Source: a bacterium (GTDB taxonomy: Bacteria > Patescibacteriota > Minisyncoccia > Phycocordibacterales > UBA1550). Taken from it: a stretch of 43,487 nucleotides of DNA. Below, piece after piece: positions 1 to 7,901 of this stretch. The stretch spans positions 1 to 43,487 of the forward strand of contig JAUSES010000049.1 in the NCBI GenBank assembly GCA_030649835.1, written 5' to 3'. The notes below the pieces were generated by a model, which was not told the DNA's origin, did not search any database, and saw only the letters and a program-made list of their open reading frames with translations. Each line of letters begins with the position of its first letter. Within the stretch, counting starts at the first letter, position 1. The position numbers and the translations under genes are program-made.

Positions 1-150
1 GAATTACGAAACTGAAATATCCCAGCATCGTCTTTGCGAGCAAAGCGAAGCAATCCAGGATTATGCTCGATAAACTCTGGATTGCCACGTTGGATTACCA
101 ACTCGCAAAGACGGAAAACCAGAGTTTCGTAATTCAAAGTAATAAATTAA
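1..150. repeat. Palindromic repeat family 1, copy 1 (cut by window start)
   Basis: Bases 1-13 (GAATTACGAAACT) are the exact reverse complement of 123-135, and an inner pair (CGTCTTTGCGAG near 30, CTCGCAAAGACG near 100) is also inverted, so the whole unit can fold into one long hairpin. The right terminus extends through AAAGTAATAAATTAATTAG to about 150; the matching left extension lies outside the window. Further copies are at 1825-1984, 43357-43487 and, much diverged, 4728-4830. No reading frame is present; it resembles a MITE/REP-like non-autonomous element. Confidence 0.85.
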
Positions 151-158
151 TTAGCTAC

Positions 159-177
159 GGAAACGCACAACGTTTCC
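159..177 (+). promoter_or_regulatory. Leader hairpin in front of raiA
   Basis: GGAAACG (159-165) and CGTTTCC (171-177) form a perfect 7-bp stem with a 5-nt loop ending 13 nt before the raiA start codon. It could affect ribosome access to raiA. The role is inferred. Confidence 0.4.
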
Positions 178-190
178 TGCCTCTAACGGG

Positions 191-562
191 ATGAAGATTA
201 AAATTACTACAGTAAATATTGAGCTTACAGGTGCAATTCAGACATATGCGGAGGACAAGATTCGAAGCGTTGAGAAATTTGCTATACCACACGACGAGGA
301 GGAGATCCTAGTAGATGTGGAAATAGGGAAGACCACAAATCATCATCAATCGGGAGATGTATTTCGAGCGGAGGCAAACCTTCGAGTCCGAGGAAAACAT
401 TTTCGAGCGACATCTGAAAAAACAGATTTGTATGCGGCGATCGACGACATGCGTGAGGATCTTGTGCGCGAGCTTTCTTCACACAAGGACAAGACTCGTA
501 CACTTTTCCGCAAGGGCGCAGGAATAATTAAAAATTTGCTTCGCTTTGGACGCGAAGACTAA
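191..562 (+). CDS. raiA: Ribosome hibernation promoting factor, short RaiA/HPF type
   Basis: This 123-residue protein has the RaiA/HPF layout: an N-terminal strand (MKIKITTVNIELT), a helix with the family-like segment YAEDKIRSVEKF, and a second helix (DLYAAIDDMREDLVREL). The family binds the decoding centre of idle 30S subunits and protects stalled ribosomes. The length matches the short class; there is no C-terminal dimerisation domain as in long HPF. The basic tail (TRTLFRKGAGIIKNLLRFGRED) is typical of Parcubacteria-like versions in my experience, not something I can prove here. Start ATG 191 lies behind a weak ACGGG; the cyclophilin gene follows after 16 nt, probably in one transcript. 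Confidence 0.85.
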   Translation: MKIKITTVNIELTGAIQTYAEDKIRSVEKFAIPHDEEEILVDVEIGKTTNHHQSGDVFRAEANLRVRGKHFRATSEKTDLYAAIDDMREDLVRELSSHKDKTRTLFRKGAGIIKNLLRFGRED

Positions 563-578
563 GTAATAACTACTATAT

Positions 579-1238
579 ATGTCGACTCAAAATATTATTT
601 TTACTATCATTGCAGTTTGCATTGTCGCCGTCTTGGTGTTCGTTGGGGTAACAAAAAAAGTAGCGGTCGCCCCTGTCGTGACTGATACCACTGTCACACC
701 ACAGACGAAGCCAGAGACAAAGGGAGATGCACCATTAATAACTAATACAGCAAAAAAAATGACCACGATCACGATGACGACAAATATGGGTGTAATCACT
801 CTCGAACTTTTTGGAGATTTGAAGCCAAAGACTGTTGAGAATTTTACAAAACTCGCTAAGGCAGGATTTTATAATGGCACTCGCTTTCACCGAGTTATTA
901 AAGGCTTCATGATTCAGGGTGGGGATCCCTTTTCAAAAGACACAAGCAAGATGAACATGTGGGGGATGGGGGATCCGGGGTATAAATTTGCAGATGAGCT
1001 TGCTACAGAGAATAAAAACGTAATTGGAACTATTTCAATGGCAAACTCCGGCCCAAACACAAACGGTAGTCAGTTTTTCATCAACACCGCCAACAACAAC
1101 TTCCTCGATACAAAACACACCGTATTCGGAAAGGTGACAGCAGGTATGGATGTGGTGACTGCGATTGAGAATACAAAGACTGGTCAGAACGACCGCCCAA
1201 TGGAGGACATGATTATTCAGAAGATAGAAGTTAAATAA
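579..1238 (+). CDS. Membrane-anchored cyclophilin-type peptidyl-prolyl isomerase
   Basis: Residues about 5-24 form one hydrophobic segment (signal anchor), followed by a Thr/Pro/Val-rich linker and a cyclophilin domain from about residue 64 to the end. Visible hallmarks are the FHRVIKGFMIQGGDP strand, MANSGPNTNGSQFFI and KHTVFGKV. Cyclophilins catalyse cis-trans isomerisation of prolyl bonds; the anchor suggests a folding role outside the membrane. It follows raiA by 16 nt and is closed by the hairpin at 1259-1292. Length 219 residues, normal for an anchored cyclophilin. Confidence 0.9.
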   Translation: MSTQNIIFTIIAVCIVAVLVFVGVTKKVAVAPVVTDTTVTPQTKPETKGDAPLITNTAKKMTTITMTTNMGVITLELFGDLKPKTVENFTKLAKAGFYNGTRFHRVIKGFMIQGGDPFSKDTSKMNMWGMGDPGYKFADELATENKNVIGTISMANSGPNTNGSQFFINTANNNFLDTKHTVFGKVTAGMDVVTAIENTKTGQNDRPMEDMIIQKIEVK

Positions 1239-1258
1239 CTTCCATAAGTCAAAACATA

Positions 1259-1292
1259 GCAAAATACCCCTCTATTTAAAGGGGTATTTTGC
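1259..1292 (+). terminator. Terminator after the cyclophilin gene
   Basis: GCAAAATACCCCT pairs with AGGGGTATTTTGC around a short AT loop. The T run on the plus strand is interrupted; the next promoter starts 2 nt later, so the hairpin separates two transcription units. Confidence 0.75.
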
Positions 1293-1294
1293 TA

Positions 1295-1323
1295 TTGACT
1301 TTTTCTATAATATCGTATATAAT
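1295..1323 (+). promoter_or_regulatory. Sigma-70 type promoter for the orphan gene at 1374
   Basis: TTGACT (1295-1300), 17-nt spacer, TATAAT (1318-1323): near consensus. A perfect inverted repeat, GTAAGTCA (1330-1337) / TGACTTAC (1342-1349) with loop AGGG, begins right at the predicted transcription start; it is either an operator or a 5'-end stabilising hairpin. Confidence 0.8.
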
Positions 1324-1373
1324 GGTGCCGTAAGTCAAGGGTGACTTACATCACAAAATAAATGGAGGTAGTT

Positions 1374-1622
1374 ATGTCAACTGAAAATGGAATATCCAAA
1401 CAGCGCATGGGTGAAATTGCGTTACTGTATCTTGAAAGACAGATACTCAAAGATTCAGTTCCAATGGATCCGAGTAAGCTACGGCGCGAAATTTGCACCA
1501 CTGCAAAAGAGGTCGGTATTGAAATAGAGGAAGCAGTGAGTTTTGCAAATATTATGCTCGCCAATGCTTTCACTAACGTACTCCAAGGGCTCAATAAAGA
1601 GAAAAGGCCTGCGAGATTTTAA
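1374..1622 (+). CDS. Orphan small helical protein, function unknown
   Basis: The 82-residue product starting MSTENGISKQRMGE is charged and predicted mostly helical, with no signal peptide or membrane segment. ATG 1374 is chosen because GGAGGT (1364-1369) sits 4 nt upstream; the earlier in-frame ATG at 1362 overlaps this ribosome binding site. It is monocistronic: near-consensus promoter at 1295-1323, terminator at 1729-1756. I do not recognise a family; the sequence gives no basis for a function. Confidence 0.75.
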   Translation: MSTENGISKQRMGEIALLYLERQILKDSVPMDPSKLRREICTTAKEVGIEIEEAVSFANIMLANAFTNVLQGLNKEKRPARF

Positions 1623-1756
1623 AATAAAAGCGGAAAGGTAAAGTCTCACGACTTTCTAAAAGGGTAATTCTGGCTCCTTCACATTTGTGAAGCAAGCGGA
1701 GAACAAGAACCTCTCCTCCCGCAATTCGGCGGCGTGATAATATCGCGCCGCTTTTT
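1623..1756 (+). other. Structured 3' UTR ending in a strong terminator
   Basis: About 105 nt of G-rich transcript lie between the orphan gene and the terminator, including a hairpin CTTCAC/GTGAAG near 1678-1693. The terminator itself is GCGGCGTG (1729-1736) pairing with CGCGCCGC (1744-1751), followed by TTTTT. The length and folding could yield a small RNA, but this is not demonstrated. A comparable layout follows the gene at 25083. Confidence 0.55.
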
Positions 1757-1824
1757 ATTTAATCTACTAAATGGTCTTTTGATTATATGTACGAGGACCG
1801 TGGGCAGGACCTGAGTCAGAGAAG

Positions 1825-1984
1825 TAAATTACTTTGAATTACGAAACTAACGTATTATCAGTATTGTCTTTGCGAGCGGAGTGAAGCAATCTAGGGTTAT
1901 ACGAGATAAACTCTGGATTGTCACGTCGGAAGACCAACTCGCAAAGACGGAAAAAGGAGTGTTTTGTAACTAAAAGTAAATTAA
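1825..1984. repeat. Palindromic repeat family 1, copy 2 (diverged)
   Basis: The copy contains the same inner pair (GTCTTTGCGAGC / CTCGCAAAGACGG), the same middle (TAAACTCTGGATTG) and outer inverted termini (near TTACTTTGAATTACGAAAC on the left and GTTTTGTAACTAAAAGTAA on the right). It differs from copy 1 at many sites yet keeps its termini inverted. It fills most of the gene-free stretch 1757-2057; nothing else is visible there. Confidence 0.8.
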
Positions 1985-2057
1985 CTAATTCAGATCTAGT
2001 GTATCAGAAGTAATTTAGTGTGGTAGTAAATTCCTGGTTTGCCACATCAGAGTATCT

Positions 2058-3794
2058 CTACCGCCAAATGGTGACATCTACACTTTTTTCTGTGAGGGTT
2101 ACATCATTTTTGTCTCGCGCGATGAAATTAATTCTATACGGACCACTGCCTTTCCATGTCCAACCGGTGAGGTCGGTATCAAACTGTTTGTGAGGGTAGT
2201 CGGTGAGATTGGTAGGCATGTTGACCAACCCGCCACCATCCACTTGCCATAACATGGTATACATAGAGACGTCGACACCACGGAGTACCCCTTTAAATGG
2301 CACACTTGGTCCGCCAATGTTTGCCGATTGTGTTGGCCACCAGATATCTATTTGACTACTCGTCGTAGGAGGGGGAGTTTGATTGCCTACTACGATGTTG
2401 CCGGCGTTGTTTACCCAGATGTATCGCTCCGACCAATTGTAATTGAATACACCAATTTTAATGGAATAGGTGTCTTCAGCAGTGGGGCTCCAGTCTGTAA
2501 GGTAGGATCGCGATTGTCCCTGGGGGAACCCTTGCATGTCGTAGTACTTTTGGAATATTTTTTGATTTAATGAATTGTATATTTCAATATCTACAACCGT
2601 GTTTCCCGTAGCGCCCCCGTCGTTGGTGATTTGCGTATTGATACTTGTCTTACCTCCGACGTTTATATTATTTGGGTTGGGTTGAGTGGATATTACAAAC
2701 TGCGGAGGAGCGATAGTGGGCGGAGGAAGTGTATTTGTGTTAAACCACGTCGTTATTGTTCCTTGTGCAAGTTTATTCTGCGGAGTGTAGTCTGTTGCTC
2801 CACTTCCGCCTGCATTAGGATCTCCCATCCAGTGCCATAGTTGCACGCCTTCCATAAAGCTCTGCGTGTTCCAGTATTCAAAAAGTGCTTGATATGCATT
2901 TGCCTGACCTTGTTCATCTGACGCACCATTTAAAGAGTAGTTCCATGGTTCTCTGTATGAACCGGTGACGCTTCTGTATCCCACCTCGGTAAACACAATC
3001 TGCTTACCAAAACGTTGAGAAAGTGGACTAATATCTGCGTTGTTAATATTTTCCCACAGACTTTTTAAGCTTGTAATACTTCCATCTCCATCAAGGTTAA
3101 AATATGCTGAAATTCCTATGTAATCTAAACTGTCCCAAAATTGGATGTTGTTTTTTTCATCAGTAAATCCTGTGGGGCCCCAATTTGCACTGTACGTTAG
3201 TTTTCCGGTGTATGTTGTTCGAACTTTTGCAACTAAATTTCGCCAATTCTGCGTGTTGGTGCTGTTAAATGAATCGCTCGAAAGTGAAATGAGCTCGCTT
3301 CCAATGACGAAATCTTCTATATTGTACTTTGCTGCTAAATCCACATAGTTCATTATGTATGTAGTATAGTTTGAAAACCATTGGTTTCTGTCTGTAGGAT
3401 TTGCGTATGCTCGCCACTCACCAGAATAAAGATCGACGTGAGGTTTTAGTACTACTCTTAGACCCAAGTTGTGTGCGTAGGTGATTGCTGAAATAAGGGA
3501 TTCATCGGTGGGGGTGTTCCACCCAGACTGTATGTCAGTGCTATCTGCACTAGATTGATAAAGAGGGATTACCAGAGTAACATAATTTGCATGGGTGTCC
3601 GCAAGATTCTTCAGTGATTGCTTGAATGGTTCCCCTGCAAACTCTGTGTTCCAGTTGGGGTATACTGTTGCTCCCTTTTGCCAGTCACTAATGGAAGCAC
3701 TGGAAAATCCAGCAGGTAAAACAAGCCCAACAATAATTGAGCCCATCAATAGTCGCCCAATGCCTTTAATAGATATAACCTTCGTCTTATTCAT
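2058..3794 (-). CDS. Secreted GH113-like glycoside hydrolase with C-terminal beta domains
   Basis: This 578-residue protein has an N-terminal hydrophobic signal (about residues 10-33, ending near SSASISDW). Residues about 40-350 read as a TIM barrel of the GH113 type (beta-mannanase relatives): KPHVD at 117-121, GSEL with Glu167 as likely acid/base and FTEVGYRS with Glu270 as likely nucleophile. A Pro-rich linker (about 354-363) leads to two beta-sandwich-like domains; the last begins IDIWWPTQSANIGG and resembles carbohydrate-binding or Ig-like modules of secreted proteins. Probably it attacks host or environmental glycans; the substrate is not shown. It lies 41 nt after fmt on the same strand and lacks a clear Shine-Dalgarno sequence. 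Confidence 0.75.
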   Translation of the reverse strand: MNKTKVISIKGIGRLLMGSIIVGLVLPAGFSSASISDWQKGATVYPNWNTEFAGEPFKQSLKNLADTHANYVTLVIPLYQSSADSTDIQSGWNTPTDESLISAITYAHNLGLRVVLKPHVDLYSGEWRAYANPTDRNQWFSNYTTYIMNYVDLAAKYNIEDFVIGSELISLSSDSFNSTNTQNWRNLVAKVRTTYTGKLTYSANWGPTGFTDEKNNIQFWDSLDYIGISAYFNLDGDGSITSLKSLWENINNADISPLSQRFGKQIVFTEVGYRSVTGSYREPWNYSLNGASDEQGQANAYQALFEYWNTQSFMEGVQLWHWMGDPNAGGSGATDYTPQNKLAQGTITTWFNTNTLPPPTIAPPQFVISTQPNPNNINVGGKTSINTQITNDGGATGNTVVDIEIYNSLNQKIFQKYYDMQGFPQGQSRSYLTDWSPTAEDTYSIKIGVFNYNWSERYIWVNNAGNIVVGNQTPPPTTSSQIDIWWPTQSANIGGPSVPFKGVLRGVDVSMYTMLWQVDGGGLVNMPTNLTDYPHKQFDTDLTGWTWKGSGPYRINFIARDKNDVTLTEKSVDVTIWR

Positions 3795-3835
3795 CTAATT
3801 GAAGACGTTGTTGCTTTTTATTGGTTACATTGCCT

Positions 3836-4717
3836 CTATTTCTGGCCCTTGAGAAAATCAGTATAAAGCATCTCTTTTTTCCCTTCAGGGATGACGCGGT
3901 CGAGAACGAGAGTGTCGTCTGCTAGGTGCGCTTCGGTTGCGACGACACGCATCTCCTTTCCATTTCTAGTGGTGGTGAAATACGCCCGGGGCCATGAATC
4001 AAATGCCTGGATTTTTCTATACATTCGCACTGGGTCGTCGTCCAAATATATCTGCCCGCTACCGCTTGTCATTTTTTTTGTGAATGTTGCTTTGTCGTGG
4101 TTTTGTTCTGCTGGAGCTATGTCGCCCGAAACCCAAAGTGGAATTGTTTTTACTAAAAGTTTGCCTCCAAGTGCGCCGAGTATTTCCTCGAGCACAAGTC
4201 CCTTTGGAGGCCAGTTGGGAACAGTAATTTTCTCCTGCGCGATGATAGCGCCGTGGTCAACCTTTTCGTCAATAAGCATAATTGTTACTCCTGTCTCGTG
4301 TTCCACGCCGACCGGCACATCTTCTAAAATTGCTGACTGTAGAGGTGATGCACCTCGAAGCTTGGGGAGGAGCGACGGGTGAACATTGAGTGTGCCGTGT
4401 TTTGGAAGATCAAGAATATTTCGAGGAACTATTTTCCCATATGAGGCAATTAGGAACAGTTGACAATTAACATGTGACAATTGACGAATAAATTCGTTAT
4501 CCAACTTTTCGGGTTCCAAGGTCGGGATATCGTGAGCGTCCGCCCAAATTTTTACCTCACTTGGGGATATCTCAAGTCCCCGACCTTTTTGTCGTGGTGG
4601 TGCAGTTATGATGAGAGCGGGCAATACCCCTCCACGTGCCATTTCGTCCAAAACGATAACAGAAAAACGCGATGTTCCCCAAAATGCTATTTTAATTTTT
4701 TGTGTCGTTTCGTTCAT
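3836..4717 (-). CDS. fmt: Methionyl-tRNA formyltransferase
   Basis: Fmt transfers a formyl group from 10-formyl-THF to initiator Met-tRNA. Signatures are IAFWGTSRFSV at the N terminus, ASYGKIVP, and the family loop HPSLLPKLRGASPLQSAIL. I start at ATG 4717 (MNETTQKIK); an upstream in-frame extension to 4765 would translate a diverged family 1 repeat. Product 293 residues, slightly short. Residues 78-87 are encoded by a period-7 repeat (4457-4484). The gene follows def in the classical priA-def-fmt order; def removes the formyl group that fmt installs. Confidence 0.92.
   Translation of the reverse strand: MNETTQKIKIAFWGTSRFSVIVLDEMARGGVLPALIITAPPRQKGRGLEISPSEVKIWADAHDIPTLEPEKLDNEFIRQLSHVNCQLFLIASYGKIVPRNILDLPKHGTLNVHPSLLPKLRGASPLQSAILEDVPVGVEHETGVTIMLIDEKVDHGAIIAQEKITVPNWPPKGLVLEEILGALGGKLLVKTIPLWVSGDIAPAEQNHDKATFTKKMTSGSGQIYLDDDPVRMYRKIQAFDSWPRAYFTTTRNGKEMRVVATEAHLADDTLVLDRVIPEGKKEMLYTDFLKGQK
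4457..4484. repeat. Period-7 degenerate array inside fmt
   Basis: Four consecutive heptamers, CAGTTGA CAATTAA CATGTGA, then CAATTGA, sit in the fmt coding region. They closely resemble the intergenic array after PBP2 (22331-22358: CAACTGA CAACTAA CAATTTA, then CAACTGA). They encode Fmt residues 78-87, a variable linker before the ASYGKIVP strand. Confidence 0.65.
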
Positions 4718-4727
4718 TTTTGCATTT

Positions 4728-4830
4728 CGTGTCTTTGCAAGCGTAGTGTGGCAATCCATGAGCACTAGATTGCTTCGGGTCGCGCTTTATTCGACACTGC
4801 GCGACGTGATTTTGCAAAATCAGCAATGAC
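4728..4830. repeat. Palindromic repeat family 1, diverged copy between def and fmt
   Basis: The sequence around GTCTTTGCAAGCGTAG and GGCAATCC matches the core of copies 1 and 2 with many substitutions. An inner inverted pair TCGCGC / GCGCGA is retained. It occupies the def-fmt gap and creates a false upstream start for fmt. Confidence 0.5.
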
Positions 4831-4833
4831 AAA

Positions 4834-5397
4834 CTATACTGATTCTTGTTCACGTCTAATTTTTTGATCCTCAGCAGTTATTTTTTCAAGATTACGTGCA
4901 GTGTCAATAAAAAGTGTGCCGTTTAAATGGTCGGTTTCGTGTTGAAAAATTTGCGCCAAGAGACCACTTCCGCCCCACGTGAAAACTTTTCCGTCCTCAT
5001 CGTACGCCCGCACTGTTGCTTTTTGAAAGCGGGAAACCTCGCCATAAAGCCAGCGCACCGAGAGGCACCCCTCGGGCATCCAAACTTTTTTTCGTGAAAG
5101 CTTGGTAATGACTGGATTGATAAAAACCATGTTGGCACGCTTGGGCGCGGGCTCTACTTTTGCGCCAGACACATCTTCCTCTTGGTCATAATCAAATGCT
5201 CGATGGGACACTATAAAAATGCGAAGAGGCACACCAATCTGTGGTGCCGCTATAGCAACGCCATCCTCCTCTTTCTCAAGAGCATCTGTCATGTCACTCA
5301 GAATCTTCTTTAAACGAGGCGAGTTGAAATCCTTGGGGTTCACTGATTCAGAGACCTCTCGAAGAATTGCATCTTCTTTTTGAACAATTTTAACCAT
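4834..5397 (-). CDS. def: Peptide deformylase
   Basis: The enzyme removes the N-formyl group from nascent proteins using a metal ion. All three motifs are present: GVAIAAPQ (46-53), EGCLS with metal ligand Cys111 (109-113), and QHETDH with His ligands 153 and 157 and catalytic Glu154 (152-157). At 187 residues it is in the normal range; the acidic insert near 70-86 is longer than in the E. coli enzyme. It lies 33 nt after priA and before fmt. Confidence 0.95.
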   Translation of the reverse strand: MVKIVQKEDAILREVSESVNPKDFNSPRLKKILSDMTDALEKEEDGVAIAAPQIGVPLRIFIVSHRAFDYDQEEDVSGAKVEPAPKRANMVFINPVITKLSRKKVWMPEGCLSVRWLYGEVSRFQKATVRAYDEDGKVFTWGGSGLLAQIFQHETDHLNGTLFIDTARNLEKITAEDQKIRREQESV

Positions 5398-5430
5398 AAT
5401 TTTATGAGTATATCGTAAATAGGCTCTTTA

Positions 5431-7350
5431 TTAAAGCAAATTGTCGGGGTTTATCTCGACAGTCATGTGCGGTGGGAGCGCGCGAAGCTTTGCAAGAAGG
5501 TCTTCGTTTGGCCACCCCTCTTCAGGTAGTTTAAGAATCATATGCATACGAAACATGATACCGCTCTCCCGAGCAATAGTGGTTGGCATGATGGGGGAAT
5601 AGGTCAAAAGAAAATTTTTAAGATTCTCTATTTCGACAGGTAAGGCAGATCGTTTTCCTCTTACGGTTATCTTTATTATGGTACCGTACGGTGGATAAGA
5701 AAATGTTTTCCGGAGTGATAGCTCATTTTCTGTAAACTGCCTGAGCTCACCCGAAAGGGCCTGCCTGAAAATAGTTGTATCGTCAGAGCGTGTTTGAATG
5801 AGGGAGGTTCTTGTAGTCTTTTCTCGGAGTGCAAGTATGAGTGCAAAAATTCGCTCAGGCATTCGAATATCGGGAATGGCAAAGAGCGAATCAATGGAAA
5901 TAATTGCAGTGAGGGGGACACTGCCAATAAGAGGCACAGCCATTGGGGTGGCGATGAGTATTCCATTTGTTGACTTCTCAAATTGCTCGATGAGTTTTTT
6001 TGCTCCTGCGCGCGTTTTTACTCGGTTGCCATCCAAAAGAAACTGTTTTGCGTTAGGAAAGAAATGAGAAATTTCATTACTTACGCGGTCGATGCCTATA
6101 CCCATTCCACTTAGTTTCCACCCATGGCAGTGTGGGCATGTCTCGTTGACGTTGTTCTCAGGAACGCGCGTCAACCCACAACCATGACAAACAAATACAT
6201 GAAATTTGATCCCCTTTGCTTCTTTGTTGTGGATGACCAATGGGTTTTCGCATTCCGGGCAACGAAGAATCGTACCGCAGTCATCACAGATTGTAATTGG
6301 TGAAAGCCCCTTTCGTGCCGATAGGATAAAAATTCTTTCGTTTTGCTTCATTGCAACATGAATAAGTTCTCTGAGTACAGATGTCATTAGTACAAATTTT
6401 CTCTTACCTGTTTTCGTGCGACTCTCTGCTTCTTCTTTACGAGGGTCAACAAGAAGCGTATTGATCTCCTTGCGCGCACTACCTGATATGCGATCGTACT
6501 GATCAGTATCCCGCCTTGTTCGTGTGTGCGTTTCAGCACGGAGGATGGATGCACCAATAATGAGCTTGCTTCCACATGCTTTTGCGTAGTTTTCCACAAA
6601 CACTCGGAGGTCGAGCATTGGCGAAAACATTGTTCTCCATGCGGGCGACTGCTCCTCGTCAATTACTAACGTTTTAAAATACCGAGGCACCGCAAGATAC
6701 TGTGCGGTGCCCACTACCAATACTGCATGTTTTTTATCAATGACACTCTTCCATACATCAAGAACACGCTTCTTTGTCATACTACTATGTAGAGCAAATG
6801 TATATTCCTCAATTCCGCGCCCAAGCGCTTTTGATACACGCAAAACATCTTCCTCGGTTGGGACACAAATAAAAACTGATTCATGTCGCACAAATGATTC
6901 TCGCACGAGCCGCTGATAGGCGTCATAGCGCATTTCGGTACTATTTTGTATACCAAGGATTTCAAAGCGACTATTTGTCTCAGGAACAATCAGTTCAGGG
7001 AGAAAACCTTCAAGGTGCGCATCAAGTATTGTTTTTGGAGTAAGTGCCAGCAGTACCTCTCCGAGCTTTTGTGCAGAAAAGTTTGCTGTTTCCTCAACTG
7101 CTTTTAGAAAAACTGGTAACCAAATGCGTCGCGGTTTTGCACGGGTGATTTTGCGAATAGCATAATCGGAAGACTTGAGGGAAGTTTTTGCGTCTGAGGC
7201 TTCACGAGACTCTAATACAATGGCAGGCACTTCGCGCGTGCGCACCGGCACAACCACAACCATCCCCACGGCTACAGGGTCTTTTGAAAAATAGGTAAGA
7301 GAGCCCTGTAGAGCCCCCCTTGAAACTGGCGCAACAGTAAGAATATGCAT
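5431..7350 (-). CDS. priA: PriA-like primosomal protein with degenerate helicase motifs
   Basis: The 639-residue product has the PriA order: N-terminal DNA-binding domain (1-110), helicase lobe 1, zinc-binding insert, lobe 2, C-terminal domain. All eight zinc cysteines remain (355, 358, 364, 367, 388, 391, 405, 408). The motor is ruined: where GVTGSGKT is expected it reads GIQNSTEM (133-140), DEEH is DEEQ (231-234), and the arginine-finger GRAGR motif is replaced by REKTTRTS (509-516). It may act as a structural replication-restart factor, as proposed for actinobacterial PriA. A TAGTAT -10 box at 7362-7357 lies 6 nt before the ATG, suggesting a leaderless mRNA. Confidence 0.88.
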   Translation of the reverse strand: MHILTVAPVSRGALQGSLTYFSKDPVAVGMVVVVPVRTREVPAIVLESREASDAKTSLKSSDYAIRKITRAKPRRIWLPVFLKAVEETANFSAQKLGEVLLALTPKTILDAHLEGFLPELIVPETNSRFEILGIQNSTEMRYDAYQRLVRESFVRHESVFICVPTEEDVLRVSKALGRGIEEYTFALHSSMTKKRVLDVWKSVIDKKHAVLVVGTAQYLAVPRYFKTLVIDEEQSPAWRTMFSPMLDLRVFVENYAKACGSKLIIGASILRAETHTRTRRDTDQYDRISGSARKEINTLLVDPRKEEAESRTKTGKRKFVLMTSVLRELIHVAMKQNERIFILSARKGLSPITICDDCGTILRCPECENPLVIHNKEAKGIKFHVFVCHGCGLTRVPENNVNETCPHCHGWKLSGMGIGIDRVSNEISHFFPNAKQFLLDGNRVKTRAGAKKLIEQFEKSTNGILIATPMAVPLIGSVPLTAIISIDSLFAIPDIRMPERIFALILALREKTTRTSLIQTRSDDTTIFRQALSGELRQFTENELSLRKTFSYPPYGTIIKITVRGKRSALPVEIENLKNFLLTYSPIMPTTIARESGIMFRMHMILKLPEEGWPNEDLLAKLRALPPHMTVEINPDNLL

Positions 7351-7385
7351 ACTTTTATACTATCCGAAAAAAGAAAAATAAAACA

Positions 7386-7403
7386 GCGCACCCGCGGGTG
7401 CGC
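7386..7403 (-). terminator. Terminator of the minus-strand gene at 7408
   Basis: An 18-base perfect palindrome (GCGCACCCG/CGGGTGCGC) is followed on the minus strand by TGTTTTATTTTTC. It lies 4 nt after the stop codon of the upstream gene and 36 nt before priA. Confidence 0.75.
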
Positions 7404-7407
7404 CATT

Positions 7408-7791
7408 TCAAATAAATTGAACCCACGGATCGTTTTGTCCAGGAATTATTTCCTGGTACCAAATGCAAATCCTTTTTTCATTATCAACTCCTTTGTCCCT
7501 GAATATGTTTAACAGTCCTCTTTGTACTTTCTTCTGCCCCTGCTGATTCTCTGGGTTGCTTTTTGGATATAACTTTTCGTCAAATATGTCAATCACTTCT
7601 TTATCTTTATCGTATATAACACAAATTTCCTCAATATTAGAAGCATGTGGTAAAAGTGAGTGCATAACAACACGATGAACAACTTTTAGTTTTTCTGGAG
7701 GTTTTGCAAGGGTGATCGGATGTAATCCACCAAGTAGGATTAGTACCATTACAACGGCAACAGCTATGGTGATGCGTGTAATCGTTCTCAT
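7408..7791 (-). CDS. Small membrane-anchored or secreted protein, unknown function
   Basis: The 127-residue product has a hydrophobic N terminus (about residues 8-24, ending near HPITLAKPP) that is either a signal peptide or a single anchor. The rest is polar with two cysteines (ICVIYD and RICIWYQE). The start is supported by AAAGGGGC a few nt upstream. It stands alone: promoter 7859-7831, palindromic terminator 7403-7386. No family recognised. Confidence 0.7.
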   Translation of the reverse strand: MRTITRITIAVAVVMVLILLGGLHPITLAKPPEKLKVVHRVVMHSLLPHASNIEEICVIYDKDKEVIDIFDEKLYPKSNPENQQGQKKVQRGLLNIFRDKGVDNEKRICIWYQEIIPGQNDPWVQFI

Positions 7792-7830
7792 TTTCTGCCC
7801 CTTTCTTTGTGTTGGTTGTTGTCTCGAAGT

Positions 7831-7859
7831 ATTATTGCATAATTGATTGATTTGGTCAA
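7831..7859 (-). promoter_or_regulatory. Promoter for the gene at 7408-7791
   Basis: On the minus strand TTGACC (7859-7854), 17-nt spacer, AATAAT (7836-7831). It is back to back with the murA promoter. Confidence 0.5.
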
Positions 7860-7881
7860 AGAGGGGGAAGCATAGTAGTAT
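7852..7881 (+). promoter_or_regulatory. Probable murA promoter
   Basis: TTGGTC (7852-7857), 18-nt spacer, TAGTAT (7876-7881), leaving a leader of about 15 nt. The -35 overlaps that of the divergent gene, so the two promoters could compete. Confidence 0.45.
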
Positions 7882-7901
7882 AGGTCTACATTTATCAATT
7901 T

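Noticed and set aside
4718-4765. N-terminal extension of fmt
   Set aside because: The extra residues translate a diverged repeat; Fmt homology begins after ATG 4717.
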